Shown here: piece by piece, positions 16,928-25,841 of the stretch
How the letters are laid out: every line of letters starts with the position of its first letter
Position numbering within the stretch: the stretch's first letter is position 1
From: DAOSEC01 sp035362935
GTDB lineage: Bacteria > Bacillota_I > Bacilli_A > ML615J-28 > CAG-313
Direction: 5' to 3'
Assembly: GCA_035362935.1 (NCBI GenBank)
Contig: DAOSEC010000001.1
Coordinates: 1-64,000, forward strand
Length of the DNA: 64,000 bases
Notes under the pieces: model-generated
What the model saw: only the letters and a program-made list of their open reading frames with translations
Databases searched by the model: none
Told to the model about the DNA's origin: nothing
Program-made: the position numbers and the translations under genes

Positions 16928-17416
16928 ATGAAGACAAAAATTATTGGATTGATTGTTGTAGGTATCATTATGATAATTATGGGGAGTTATGGAGCTATCC
17001 GTTATCTTCAATTTGAAGGAAAAGAACCATATGTAACATTTTATCAAGTACAACAAACATCATCAGGAACAAGTGAAGTACAAATTTATAAGCAAAAATT
17101 CACACATGATTTAAATGTGGTTTTTTTGGTTGAAGTGGTTTCACTTGGAAACAATCGCTATGAGTACTATTTTGAAGAACTGATTGATTTTGATTTAGAC
17201 AGTGATCACACTCACGCGGAAGATGAGCTTCATGACCCGAATGCAAGTTTCAATCTTGTTTCCATTAAGAATGGGAAAATATCAGTTATTCATGCAAATT
17301 GCCCAAACAAAATTTGTATGAGATCAAGCATTAACATTAATAGTTATGTGTTTTTTAACAATCAAATCATTTGTGCACCACATAAACTAAGAATTACAAT
17401 CGAAGCAGGTGAATAA
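16928..17416 (+). CDS. NusG domain II-containing membrane-anchored protein
   Basis: A 162-residue protein with one N-terminal membrane helix (about 5-26, IIGLIVVGIIMIIMGSYGAIRYL) and an outward domain. The C-terminal part has GKISVIHANCPNKICMR and a later IICAPHKLRI, the three-cysteine pattern of the NusG domain II family (PF07009) of extracytoplasmic proteins. In other genomes this family is found near ECF transporters, ApbE/FMN-binding proteins and quinone or haem genes. Here it leads an operon with EcfA1, EcfA2 and EcfT, and its TAA sits 1 nt from the ecfA1 ATG. Despite the name there is no reason to infer transcription activity. The cysteines may bind a cofactor or form a disulfide. Confidence 0.72.
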   Translation: MKTKIIGLIVVGIIMIIMGSYGAIRYLQFEGKEPYVTFYQVQQTSSGTSEVQIYKQKFTHDLNVVFLVEVVSLGNNRYEYYFEELIDFDLDSDHTHAEDELHDPNASFNLVSIKNGKISVIHANCPNKICMRSSININSYVFFNNQIICAPHKLRITIEAGE

Positions 17417-17417
17417 C

Positions 17418-18233
17418 ATGAGCATGATTGAAATGAAACATATCTATTTTAGTTACACATCGAATCATCCAGTTATTGAAGATTTTAATTTAACCATAGA
17501 AAAAGGTCAATTTGTAACGATTCTTGGTCACAATGGTAGTGGGAAAAGCACGTTAGCGAAACTTTTAATTGGATTAATCAAAGCCAAAAAGGGTAGTATT
17601 GTAATTGATGGGCAAGTACTCGATGAAACAACGGTTGATCAAATTCGGAAGAAAATAGGAATTGTCTTTCAAAACCCAGACAATCAATTTGTTGGAGTCA
17701 CTGTACGAGACGATATCGCATTTGGGTTAGAAAACAGACAAATTCCAAGAACGGATATGATTAAGCGGATTGAAGAGTATGCAGCACTAGTTTCGATGGA
17801 ATCCTTTTTAGACAAAGACCCAGAAAGTTTGAGTGGTGGCGAAAAACAAAGAGTTGCGATTGCTGGGGTTCTTGCGATTAACCCAGACATCATTATTTTT
17901 GATGAATCTACCTCTATGTTAGATCCCAAAGGAACAAAAGAAGTAAATCAGGTTATCTATGAACTGAAAGAAAAACTAAATAAGACGATTATTATGATTA
18001 CACACAATTTAGAAGAGGCAAAATTTTCCGATCGAGTTGTAGTGTTAAACAAGGGAAACATTGTTGCTGACGGAACACCACAAGAAGTGTTCAGCCAAAA
18101 AAGTGTATTGATTGACAGCCAACTAGACATCCTAGAAAGTATGAAGTTAATGGAAGTCATTCATTCAGACAGTAGAATCAAGAATAAAAATAAGTGGGAG
18201 GAAGCCTTATGGGAATTAACTTTCAAAGAGTAA
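17418..18233 (+). CDS. ecfA1: ECF transporter ATPase A1
   Basis: A 271-residue ABC ATPase of the energy-coupling factor module, which powers uptake of vitamins and other micronutrients through exchangeable S subunits. Walker A is GHNGSGKST at about 38-46, the Q-loop is FQNPDNQFVG, the signature is SLSGGEKQRVAIAG and Walker B is IIIFDESTSMLDPKG. The switch His is in MITHNLEEA. Walker B reads DES rather than DEP/DEA, a common EcfA1 variant. The ATG at 17418 follows AGGTG; an in-frame GTG at 17409 lies on that site. It overlaps ecfA2 by 25 nt. Confidence 0.95.
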   Translation: MSMIEMKHIYFSYTSNHPVIEDFNLTIEKGQFVTILGHNGSGKSTLAKLLIGLIKAKKGSIVIDGQVLDETTVDQIRKKIGIVFQNPDNQFVGVTVRDDIAFGLENRQIPRTDMIKRIEEYAALVSMESFLDKDPESLSGGEKQRVAIAGVLAINPDIIIFDESTSMLDPKGTKEVNQVIYELKEKLNKTIIMITHNLEEAKFSDRVVVLNKGNIVADGTPQEVFSQKSVLIDSQLDILESMKLMEVIHSDSRIKNKNKWEEALWELTFKE

Positions 18234-19075
18234 CCTACTCCTACGATGATCCAAAAAGCAAACAGTTTAAATTAACGCTGGATGACATCAACCTATCGAT
18301 TGACGGCAACAACGAATTTATTGCAATTCTAGGACACACAGGATCAGGAAAGTCAACGCTTATTCAACATATGAATGCCCTTATTACACCGCTATCAGGA
18401 GATGTCGTTGTATTTGGTACGAAAGTAAACAGCAAATTAACACAAGGGCTAAAAGAAATACGAAAAAATGTAGGAATTGTATTTCAATTTCCGGAATACC
18501 AATTGTTTGAAGAAACCGTGTTAAAAGACATAATGTTCGGACCAAAAAATTTTGGTGCTACGGTTGAAGAAGCAAAAGAAAAAGCAATTGAAGCAAGCAA
18601 AAGCATCGGAATATTAGAAGAATTGTTAGGACGTAGCCCATTTACATTAAGCGGTGGCCAAATGCGACGTGTTGCGATTGCTGGAGTGCTAGCAAGTATG
18701 CCAAATGTTTTGATTCTAGATGAACCAACGGTTGGGCTAGATCCAAAAGGGAAGAAAGAATTAATGCAACTTTTGCTAGACATTCAAGCCAAACACCAAA
18801 TATCAATCATTATAGTAACGCATGACATGAATGTTGTTAGTAAGTATGTCAAACGTACCATCGTGTTATCCAAAGGAAAAATCGTTTTTGATGGCAATAA
18901 AAATGAACTATTTCAACAAATAGAGTTTTTAAAACAATACAATCTTGATTTGCCGGAAATTAGTCAGATTGCAATCTCGTTATCGAAAAAATATGGATTT
19001 AAATTACCATATATTCCGCTATCAGCAAAAGAGTTCGTTGACGTCTTAGCAAGCGTAGGTGAAACACATGAATAA
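18209..19075 (+). CDS. ecfA2: ECF transporter ATPase A2
   Basis: A 288-residue second ATPase of the ECF heterodimer. GHTGSGKST (Walker A), VFQFPEYQLFEETV (Q-loop), TLSGGQMRRVAIAG (signature) and LILDEPTVGLDPKG (Walker B) are all intact, with VTHDMN as the switch. The start at 18209 is 5 nt after GGGAGGAAG, inside the end of ecfA1. Its TAA overlaps the ecfT start, so A1, A2 and T are translationally coupled. No S-component gene lies nearby, which suggests a shared (group II) module. Confidence 0.95.
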   Translation: MGINFQRVTYSYDDPKSKQFKLTLDDINLSIDGNNEFIAILGHTGSGKSTLIQHMNALITPLSGDVVVFGTKVNSKLTQGLKEIRKNVGIVFQFPEYQLFEETVLKDIMFGPKNFGATVEEAKEKAIEASKSIGILEELLGRSPFTLSGGQMRRVAIAGVLASMPNVLILDEPTVGLDPKGKKELMQLLLDIQAKHQISIIIVTHDMNVVSKYVKRTIVLSKGKIVFDGNKNELFQQIEFLKQYNLDLPEISQIAISLSKKYGFKLPYIPLSAKEFVDVLASVGETHE

Positions 19076-20036
19076 CAAGATTGTATTAGGTCAGTATTAT
19101 CACGGAAACAGTTGGATACATTCGCTTGACCCTAGAGTAAAAATCATCATCATTTTCTTAATGATGACTGGTATTTTCTTAATACAAGATTTCTTAGTAT
19201 TAGGAATTGTAATTGCACTTTGTTTGATTGTAATTGCAACCTCAAAGGTCCCATTCAAGCGATTTTTGAAAAGTCTAAAACAAATTATGCTATTATTGGT
19301 GTTTACCTTTGTGTTCCAAATTTTGTTTAACAAACAAGGAGACTTAGTTGTTGATCAGGTAATGAATGTCAACATTTACAATTTAACGATTCTGGGTATT
19401 ATGTTATTAAGTTTTATCATTTTATACCCATATCTACCTAAAAAAGGACTTATCTTTTTGTTCATTATCCTATCCTTTTTGTTTTATCAAATCTATGATC
19501 TAAATGTGGATCCGGTATGGACATATCAACTTCAAATTTATGAAAAAGGATTGAGTGTTGCTGCGTTTGTTGTGGTTCGGATATTTATCTTGATTTTAAT
19601 TTCCTCACTCTTAACACTCACAACAAAACCAACCGATTTAAACAACGGATTAGAGGCGGTTCTTAGTCCATTTGAAAAGATTGGCATTAAAACAAGCATT
19701 TTAGCGATGATGATTGCGATTGCCCTTCGTTTTATACCAACATTACTTAATGAGGCATACAAAATTTTAAAGGCTCAAGCATCACGTGGAGTTGATTTTA
19801 GAGAAGGAAAACTCAAAGACAAAGTTGTTCAAATTGTATCGTTACTAATCCCAATGTTTATCATATCGTTTAAACGAGCAGAAGATTTATCGGATGCAAT
19901 GGAAGCTCGTGGCTATATCCCTGGTGAAAAACGAACCAAATTAAATGAAATGAAAATGAAGGTATCAGATTATTTAAGCTTAGGTATTGTGTTAGCATCT
20001 GTGATTACTTTGAGTGTCTTGAGAGCGGTATCATGA
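19068..20036 (+). CDS. ecfT: ECF transporter transmembrane protein EcfT
   Basis: A 322-residue membrane protein linking the ATPases to S subunits. It begins GQYYHGNSWIHSLDPRVKI, the family start, and has several hydrophobic helices. Near the C-terminus are KAQASRGVDFREG and SDAMEARGY, the two coupling motifs (A-R-G) that dock onto EcfA1 and EcfA2. It ends with TGA, one of the codons showing that UGA is a stop here. It overlaps truA by 4 nt (ATGA). Confidence 0.94.
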   Translation: MNNKIVLGQYYHGNSWIHSLDPRVKIIIIFLMMTGIFLIQDFLVLGIVIALCLIVIATSKVPFKRFLKSLKQIMLLLVFTFVFQILFNKQGDLVVDQVMNVNIYNLTILGIMLLSFIILYPYLPKKGLIFLFIILSFLFYQIYDLNVDPVWTYQLQIYEKGLSVAAFVVVRIFILILISSLLTLTTKPTDLNNGLEAVLSPFEKIGIKTSILAMMIAIALRFIPTLLNEAYKILKAQASRGVDFREGKLKDKVVQIVSLLIPMFIISFKRAEDLSDAMEARGYIPGEKRTKLNEMKMKVSDYLSLGIVLASVITLSVLRAVS

Positions 20037-20770
20037 GATATTGTGTTGTAATGGAATACGATGGATCTAGTTATCACGGGTTTCAAATTCAACCAAATGT
20101 CATTACCATACAAAAAGTAGTTGAAGATAGTTTGAAACATATATATCAAACCGACATCAAGATTGTAGCAGCTAGTAGAACAGATGCGTTTGTTCATGCA
20201 AAACATCAAGTATTTCACTACGACTCTGATACAATCATTCCAACAAACCGACTAGCCAGTATTATAAATAAGCAACTTCCACCAGATATTAGAGTTATCG
20301 AGATATTAGAGGTGAGTTCAGACTTTCATGCTCGCTATGATGTTGTTCAAAAGGAGTATCGGTATATTATTTCCAAACAGAATGCAGATGTTTTTTCCCA
20401 ACGGTATGTTTTATTCATCGATTATGAAGTTGATGTAACCAAGATCAAACAAGCAATGCATTATTTTGTTGGAGAGCATGATTTTCGAACATTTTCAAAA
20501 GCCAGCGACAAAGAATCCACCACAAGGAAAATCGATTCTTTTGACTTGATTGAAAAAGAAGACCAAATCATCTTTTCCATTAAGGGAAATGGGTTTTTAC
20601 ACCATATGGTCAGAATTATCGTTGGAACGCTTTTAGAAGTAGGACGAGGTAATTTATCACCAAGTGATGTAAAATCGATTCTAGACGAAAAAAACAGGGT
20701 CTACGCCCCTTTTGTTGCACAACCAAATGGTTTATACTTATGGAATATCTTATACAAACAAGACAAGTAA
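20033..20770 (+). CDS. truA: tRNA pseudouridine(38-40) synthase
   Basis: A 245-residue enzyme that isomerises uridines 38-40 in the anticodon arm. The N-terminal EYDGSSYHGFQIQP and the catalytic-aspartate motif SRTDAFVHA are present. The usual form is GRTDAGVHA, so the residue two after the catalytic Asp is Phe rather than Gly. FLHHMVRIIVGTLLEVGRG in the C-terminal half is typical. The order ecfA1-ecfA2-ecfT-truA is conserved in Bacillus, where rplM and rpsI follow; those two genes are absent here. Confidence 0.92.
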   Translation: MRYCVVMEYDGSSYHGFQIQPNVITIQKVVEDSLKHIYQTDIKIVAASRTDAFVHAKHQVFHYDSDTIIPTNRLASIINKQLPPDIRVIEILEVSSDFHARYDVVQKEYRYIISKQNADVFSQRYVLFIDYEVDVTKIKQAMHYFVGEHDFRTFSKASDKESTTRKIDSFDLIEKEDQIIFSIKGNGFLHHMVRIIVGTLLEVGRGNLSPSDVKSILDEKNRVYAPFVAQPNGLYLWNILYKQDK

Positions 20771-20792
20771 AGGAATGCTTGTCTTGTTTTGA
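20757..20792 (+). terminator. Terminator overlapping the truA stop
   Basis: An 11-bp stem AACAAGACAAG / CTTGTCTTGTT (20757-20767 with 20778-20788), a loop holding the TAA, then TT. The left arm is formed by the last truA codons. Confidence 0.75.
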
Positions 20793-20817
20793 CTTTTTGA
20801 GTCAAATATGGTATGAT
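20789..20817 (+). promoter_or_regulatory. Promoter of the amidase gene
   Basis: TTGACT (20789-20794), a 17-nt spacer and TATGAT (20812-20817) with extended -10 TGG. It starts within the T-tail of the truA terminator. Confidence 0.7.
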
Positions 20818-20839
20818 TTTAGTGCTCGAGGTGCTAGAT

Positions 20840-22885
20840 ATGAAACAAATTATAAAACAACTAGTTATATTACTTTTGATCAGTGTTTTTCTTGTGGGAT
20901 GCGTTCCAACAGAAGAAGAACCAACAACATTTGATTTTACTCCAATAATAGATACGATTACACCGTTATTACCAGGATCCATCGAATCAACGGATGCTAT
21001 CACACTACCAGAATCAATCACGATTGGACAGCATCAAGTTACAATTGAATGGAGTTCTAGTGATGAAACAGTTTTGTTGCCAAACGGAACAGTGCTTGCT
21101 GCTCCCGGATTTGATGGATCAATTACATTAACCGCAACAATTCGCATCGGAACAAACACAAAAGTGTTAACTCACACGGTTACTATTTCGATTGAAGAAG
21201 TAGAAGTTATTGATACAAATGCACAATTTATATATATATTTAATCAATTAACATCAGTCATTCCACAAACAGTAGAAGAGACTGGAACGATTGATTTGCC
21301 AAATAGTATTGACGATATGAATGCAACCATCGCATGGGTATCTTCAAACACAAGAAGAATCACAGATCTTGGTGAAGTGTTAGTGATTGCTGAAACAGAT
21401 CAAAATGTTACACTAACAGCTGTTGTTACAATAGGATCAGAGGTTCGTTCACAAAACTTTATCGTTAAAATCTTAGCAGACAAAGAATATTTGTTTACAG
21501 TGGCTGAAGAGTACTTAAGATATAACTTAAGAACTTCAACCAATCGTGATTATAGACTTTACTATAGTTATCCAAATTATCCATCAAGTGTTACATATAT
21601 ATCTTCACATCCAGAAGTGTTAGCAAACGACGGAAAATACACCAAAGCTGAATTTGATACAAACGTTACATTGACGGTTTTGATTACGATTCGCAATGAA
21701 ACAAGAAGTTTTGAACAACAAGTCTTTGTCATTGGCCCAACGGACCAAGAAAAAGTTCAAGCAATAGGTGATTGGGCACTAGAGTTTATTACCAATGCAA
21801 CACAATCGAGTGTGACAGAACTTCCAACGACTCATCCACAACACAAAGGTGTCATTGAGTGGTTTTCAAACGATGTTGGAGTGATTGAAAAAAATAGACT
21901 ATTAATCCAACCAATTAACTCTAGAACGGTCCATATATCGATTAATATTCGTGTTAATTTCCAAACGTTATCCATCAACTACAATTTATTACAAGCTGGT
22001 AATACAAACTTGACTGAAGAGCAGTTGCTTGATGAATGGATTAATCGTAACCTACAATCAGAAATTCAAACCGTATATAATTTATTTGACGGAGCAGGAA
22101 TCGAAGTAAGACAAGCATTACTAGATCCTTCTGCCCCATATTATTCTAATCTAACTCCAGGACTTATGCGAGAAGTTCCACAATCAACCCTAGATAGTTT
22201 GTTTTATCCCGGATATCAAATGCCAAACCCTGATAATATTTTGTGGATTGTGATTCATGAAACAGGAAATCGCAACAATGGTACTGGAGCACTTGTTCAT
22301 TCAAACTTGCAAGTTAATCGAAGTATGAATGGATTTGGATCAGATGCAACTGCCTCATGGCATTATACAGTTGATGATAAATTTGTATACCAAAACATTC
22401 CGGATAATCGCCGTGCATGGCATGCCGGAGATGGATCTACCGCTGGTGGTGGAAATTCAAACGGTATTGGTATTGAAATGGCAATTAATGGAGACGGAAA
22501 TTACGAAGCATCACTAAGAAACAATGCAAAATTAGTTGCTCAATTAATGTATCGTTATAATTTAACATTTGAAAATGTAAGACAACATAATTACTTCTCA
22601 TCATATGGGAAAAACTGTCCAGAAATTATGAGGAATACCAATCGTTGGTTTGAATTTTTGGATATGATTGCATTTGAATATCGTGCAATTGAGCTACTTG
22701 AAGGAGCAGAGGTATCTTGGGTACTAGCGGATAATGGTTATGTTAAAAATTGGCACCCAGACACTACACTACTATATGTAAATAACAAACCATCAACCGA
22801 TCAAGTTGTAGCTTTAACGTTAGTCGTTACAAGAGAATCTTTTACAAAAGAGTATGACATTAATTTGGTTGTAAAAGGCTCATAA
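20840..22885 (+). CDS. Secreted lipoprotein N-acetylmuramoyl-L-alanine amidase with Ig-like repeats
   Basis: A 681-residue exported protein. The N-terminus MKQIIKQLVILLLISVF with LVGC (Cys21) is a lipoprotein signal peptide, so it should be anchored on the outer face. About three or four Ig-like repeats follow (about 25-390), each with the I-W-SS-x-x-V pattern of atrophied bacterial Ig domains (VTIEWSSSDETVL, ATIAWVSSNTRRI, GVIEWFSNDVGVI). An amidase_2/PGRP-type zinc amidase occupies about 460-610, with WIVIHETGN, ASWHYTVDD, RAWHAGDG, NSNGIGIEMA and QHNYFSSYGKNCPE. A last Ig-like segment closes it. I took the ATG at 20840, 8 nt after GAGGTG; an upstream in-frame ATG lies within the -10 element. 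The target is peptidoglycan, its own or that of competitors. Confidence 0.88.
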   Translation: MKQIIKQLVILLLISVFLVGCVPTEEEPTTFDFTPIIDTITPLLPGSIESTDAITLPESITIGQHQVTIEWSSSDETVLLPNGTVLAAPGFDGSITLTATIRIGTNTKVLTHTVTISIEEVEVIDTNAQFIYIFNQLTSVIPQTVEETGTIDLPNSIDDMNATIAWVSSNTRRITDLGEVLVIAETDQNVTLTAVVTIGSEVRSQNFIVKILADKEYLFTVAEEYLRYNLRTSTNRDYRLYYSYPNYPSSVTYISSHPEVLANDGKYTKAEFDTNVTLTVLITIRNETRSFEQQVFVIGPTDQEKVQAIGDWALEFITNATQSSVTELPTTHPQHKGVIEWFSNDVGVIEKNRLLIQPINSRTVHISINIRVNFQTLSINYNLLQAGNTNLTEEQLLDEWINRNLQSEIQTVYNLFDGAGIEVRQALLDPSAPYYSNLTPGLMREVPQSTLDSLFYPGYQMPNPDNILWIVIHETGNRNNGTGALVHSNLQVNRSMNGFGSDATASWHYTVDDKFVYQNIPDNRRAWHAGDGSTAGGGNSNGIGIEMAINGDGNYEASLRNNAKLVAQLMYRYNLTFENVRQHNYFSSYGKNCPEIMRNTNRWFEFLDMIAFEYRAIELLEGAEVSWVLADNGYVKNWHPDTTLLYVNNKPSTDQVVALTLVVTRESFTKEYDINLVVKGS

Positions 22886-22888
22886 AAC

Positions 22889-22921
22889 AAAAAAAGGATT
22901 CTTAGTTGGAATCCTTTTTTT
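22889..22921. terminator. Bidirectional terminator
   Basis: A 13-bp stem AAAAAAAGGATTC / GAATCCTTTTTTT (22889-22901 with 22909-22921). It serves the amidase gene on + and rsmI on -, and overlaps the last codons of rsmI. Confidence 0.85.
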
Positions 22922-23774
22922 TGAATTTATATATATATTCTTTGTAAATTTCGCTTTTTGAAACACCTTTTATCGAAGCAATCTTCTTCATCATATCCAT
23001 CTCCTTTAATCCTAAGGATTGAAAATGTTTAACAAGATCTTCGAAAGACAGTTCATTAAACGCTAAATCTTCTTCTGTTATCGTTGATCCAGATACTACG
23101 ATTACAAACTCACCTTTTAATTCTTCGAGTATCGGTATGATTTGCGAAATGGTACCACGGATAATTTCTTCGTGTTTTTTGGTTAGTTCTCGTGCTAATG
23201 CAACACTGCGATCACCAAGAATGTCTAACATATCAGAAAATGTATCTTTTAATCGATGAATTGACTCGTATAGTACAATGGTTTCTTTGTTGTTTTTCAG
23301 TTGTTCTAGCTCGCTTCTTCGTTTGCTTTGTTTAGAATGTAAAAAACCATAAAAGAGGTATGGTTCAATTACCAGTCCTGAGGTTAGAAGTGCAGTAGTA
23401 GCTGCGGATGCTCCCGGAATGACAATGACAGTAAGATGTTCATGGATTGCATCTTTCGCAATTAAGTAACCAGGGTCACTAATTCCTGGTAATCCAGCAT
23501 CAGTTACTAAGGCTAATTGTTTTCCTTCTTTCAACAGACCAATAATTTCAGAGATCTTTTCATTTTCATTAAACATATGATAACTTCTTAGTGCAGTGTT
23601 AATATTAAAGTGACTAAGTAGTTTCTTAGTCACTCTTGTATCTTCAGCATATATATAATCTACTTCTGATAATATTCTTACTGCACGGAATGTCATATCT
23701 TCTAAATTTCCAATTGGGGTAGCAACAAGATATAATGTACCGTTTTCAGTTTGATATGATTTTTGTCGAATCAT
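22902..23774 (-). CDS. rsmI: 16S rRNA (cytidine-1402-2'-O)-methyltransferase
   Basis: A 290-residue SAM-dependent tetrapyrrole-methylase-fold enzyme that methylates the ribose of C1402 in the decoding centre. GTLYLVATPIGNLEDMTFRA, YAEDTRVTKKLL and ALVTDAGLPGISDPGYLI are the family motifs, and VIPGASAATTALLTSG is typical. Last gene of the minus operon that begins with tmk, as in Bacillus (yabC). It shares its first base position with the stop of the preceding small gene. Confidence 0.95.
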   Translation of the reverse strand: MIRQKSYQTENGTLYLVATPIGNLEDMTFRAVRILSEVDYIYAEDTRVTKKLLSHFNINTALRSYHMFNENEKISEIIGLLKEGKQLALVTDAGLPGISDPGYLIAKDAIHEHLTVIVIPGASAATTALLTSGLVIEPYLFYGFLHSKQSKRRSELEQLKNNKETIVLYESIHRLKDTFSDMLDILGDRSVALARELTKKHEEIIRGTISQIIPILEELKGEFVIVVSGSTITEEDLAFNELSFEDLVKHFQSLGLKEMDMMKKIASIKGVSKSEIYKEYIYKFKKKDSN

Positions 23775-24178
23775 TATTCGGTAATGATGCGTTTCGCTCG
23801 CTCGCGCAAATCGCGTTCTGCGTATACTACTTTAAAAAAATCTAAACGTTTCTTGTCACTAATGTTTAATTTCAATTGGATGCTTTCAATTAAAAAATGT
23901 TCTTCTGCACTGTACCATTCATCTACTAGTGAGGCGGCTAGAATGTTCATAAAGACAATATTTCTTGTAACTTTTGGTTTTGTTGAAAAATAACTTGTTA
24001 ATTCTTCAAGTGAAAGTGTAGAGACTTTGTAACTATCAAGTTCTGGTCCCATTTCACCTTTCATTCGGTTGACGATTTGCGTTTCTAATTCGCTCATTTC
24101 TCCATCAAACGAAACAATCTTGACGATAAAATCAACAAAGTAATGTTTTTCCTCTTTATTAAGTAATGATAAAAACAT
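23774..24178 (-). CDS. Unrecognised small acidic helical protein, possibly TerB-like
   Basis: A 134-residue helical protein. The segment EKHYFVDFIVKIVSFDGEMSELETQIV resembles the first helices of TerB-like folds, where an acidic FDGE follows a hydrophobic helix. A later SAEEHFLIESIQLKLNISDKKRLDFF could be the repeat half. Both features are weak. It sits between trmN6 and rsmI, where Bacillus has yabA/yazA, but it shows no YabA zinc cysteines and no GIY-YIG motif. Of two ATGs (24184, 24178) I chose the second, because GAGGAGG lies 7 nt upstream of it and only 1 nt upstream of the first. Confidence 0.6.
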   Translation of the reverse strand: MFLSLLNKEEKHYFVDFIVKIVSFDGEMSELETQIVNRMKGEMGPELDSYKVSTLSLEELTSYFSTKPKVTRNIVFMNILAASLVDEWYSAEEHFLIESIQLKLNISDKKRLDFFKVVYAERDLRERAKRIITE

Positions 24179-24201
24179 AAGCATTCCTCCTCGCTAATAT
24201 C

Positions 24202-24207
24202 ATTATA
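24202..24207 (-). promoter_or_regulatory. Possible internal promoter, extended -10
   Basis: On the minus strand TGATATAAT (-10 at 24207-24202) lies just after the trmN6 stop, ahead of the small protein and rsmI. No -35 is evident at the right distance. Confidence 0.35.
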
Positions 24208-24222
24208 TCATAATTTTTTTAA

Positions 24223-24966
24223 TTATGGTTTAGGAAAATTAAATATTTTTAAGATTTCCTTGGTATAGGTGTCTTCTTTTCCAAAAACATAGAGGGGCTT
24301 CAACACTTTGAGTCCTCCATTGTTTGCGTTCAATTTTCCTTCTATTAAAATTGATAGTGCTTCGCTACTAGTTTTTTTGGGGTAAACAAACCGGAGTCGT
24401 TTCGGCTCGATGTGGTGTTTTCGAAACACTTCAATGCAATCAGCAAGGCGATCTGCTCGGTGCACCATCGCTAAGGTTCCACCATCCACTAGCAACTTTT
24501 TTGCTTCATTGACAAAATCATCCAGTGTAGCTTTGACTTCGTGACGTGCAATCGTTAATTGTTCGTTTTTGTTAGTATTGCTTGATTCTTTGTATGGAAA
24601 GAATGGTGGATTGCATGTAACACAATCAAAACGGTTTGCACCTACTTGTTTATATATATGTTTTAAGTCCTGATTGATTATTTTAATTTGATGTTCGAGA
24701 TGATTTAAAGCAACACTTCGAGTTGCTAAATCAGCAATCTCTGATTGAATTTCTACTCCAATGATTGGAGAGGTTGTTCTTAGTGTTAAAAACAACGGAA
24801 TTGGGGCATTCCCACAACCCAAATCGATAATTTGTTTTGTTTTTTTTGAAATGCTTACAAAATGTGCAAGTAAAGTTGAGTCCAAACTAAAGTTAAATGC
24901 ATCTGGAACCTGTATGATTTTTAAACCATCGTAACCAAGTAAGTCATTGATTACTTCATTTTTCAT
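24223..24966 (-). CDS. trmN6: tRNA1(Val) (adenine(37)-N6)-methyltransferase
   Basis: A 247-residue class I SAM methyltransferase. The N-terminal LLGYDGLKIIQVPDAFNFSLDSTLLAHFV is the TrmN6/YabB entry motif, IDLGCGNAPIPLFL binds SAM, and VTCNPPFFPY is the N6-adenine NPPF catalytic motif. KTSSEALSILIEGK is typical of the C-terminal part. It follows ricT by 4 nt in the operon, the same neighbourhood as in Bacillus. Confidence 0.9.
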   Translation of the reverse strand: MKNEVINDLLGYDGLKIIQVPDAFNFSLDSTLLAHFVSISKKTKQIIDLGCGNAPIPLFLTLRTTSPIIGVEIQSEIADLATRSVALNHLEHQIKIINQDLKHIYKQVGANRFDCVTCNPPFFPYKESSNTNKNEQLTIARHEVKATLDDFVNEAKKLLVDGGTLAMVHRADRLADCIEVFRKHHIEPKRLRFVYPKKTSSEALSILIEGKLNANNGGLKVLKPLYVFGKEDTYTKEILKIFNFPKP

Positions 24967-24970
24967 TGGA

Positions 24971-25837
24971 TTAACCTTCTAACTCTTTGAACTCTGGGTC
25001 AATATCATCGGAACTTGATTTATGAGATGCAACAATCTTTGTGACATCTTTTGCTGCCCAAACTGTGACACCATTTTTTCCATCATCAATTTTGACGAGT
25101 TCTTTCATAATATCAATACCAACAACTTTGCATCCATCACAGGTTGGTGTTTTCACAATATCATCAAGTTCTGGAAGCCTTGCTTTGATTTCTTGATAAA
25201 TGGGGTCTTCGTAGCTGATGCAACACATTAACTTTCCACATTGACCAGCAACTTTGTTTGCATTTAGATTCATACCCTGGTCTTTTGCCATTTTCATGGT
25301 TACTAAATCAAAATCCCTCATATGTTCTTTACAACAAAGAGATCTACCACAACACCCAATTCCACCAATGAATCTTGCACCTTCTCTTGGTCCAACTTGA
25401 CGTAGTTCGATACGAACTTTGAATTCGGAAGATAGGTCTTTTAATAAGTCACGAAAATCTACTCGCTCATCTGCGCTATAGTAAAACAAAACTTTTTGAC
25501 GATCAAGTGTATATTCACACTCCAAAGCTTTCATCGGAAGGTTTCTATTTTTGACTAACTCTTTGAATTTTTGGATGCTTTGTTTTGCTAATATTTTGTT
25601 TTCATCGAACATCGATAAATCGTGTTCTGTTGCCTTTCGAATCACTGACTTTAATTCGTGTTCTAATTGGTTTGTATCAATCTCTTTGACTTTCTCTACG
25701 ACTTTTCCCAGTTCGACACCACGTATGGTTTCTACAACAACACTATCTCCTAAATGTAAATAGATATCTGTTGGGTCAAAATTATATACTTTACCAATAT
25801 TTTTAAATTGGATTCCTACTGTTTTTATTTTTTTCAC
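24971..25837 (-). CDS. ricT: PSP1-domain RNA-processing regulator RicT
   Basis: A 288-residue cytosolic protein of the PSP1/YaaT family. In Bacillus it forms the iron-sulfur-bearing Ric complex with RicA and RicF, which adjusts RNase Y activity. The PSP1 domain covers about 60-200. The cysteine-rich segment GGIGCCGRSLCCKEHM, GQCGKLMCCISYE and TCDGCKVV provide the conserved Cys. Two short gaps separate it from holB and trmN6 as in related genomes. RicA and RicF are not in the window. Confidence 0.92.
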   Translation of the reverse strand: MKKIKTVGIQFKNIGKVYNFDPTDIYLHLGDSVVVETIRGVELGKVVEKVKEIDTNQLEHELKSVIRKATEHDLSMFDENKILAKQSIQKFKELVKNRNLPMKALECEYTLDRQKVLFYYSADERVDFRDLLKDLSSEFKVRIELRQVGPREGARFIGGIGCCGRSLCCKEHMRDFDLVTMKMAKDQGMNLNANKVAGQCGKLMCCISYEDPIYQEIKARLPELDDIVKTPTCDGCKVVGIDIMKELVKIDDGKNGVTVWAAKDVTKIVASHKSSSDDIDPEFKELEG

Positions 25838-25841
25838 TTTT

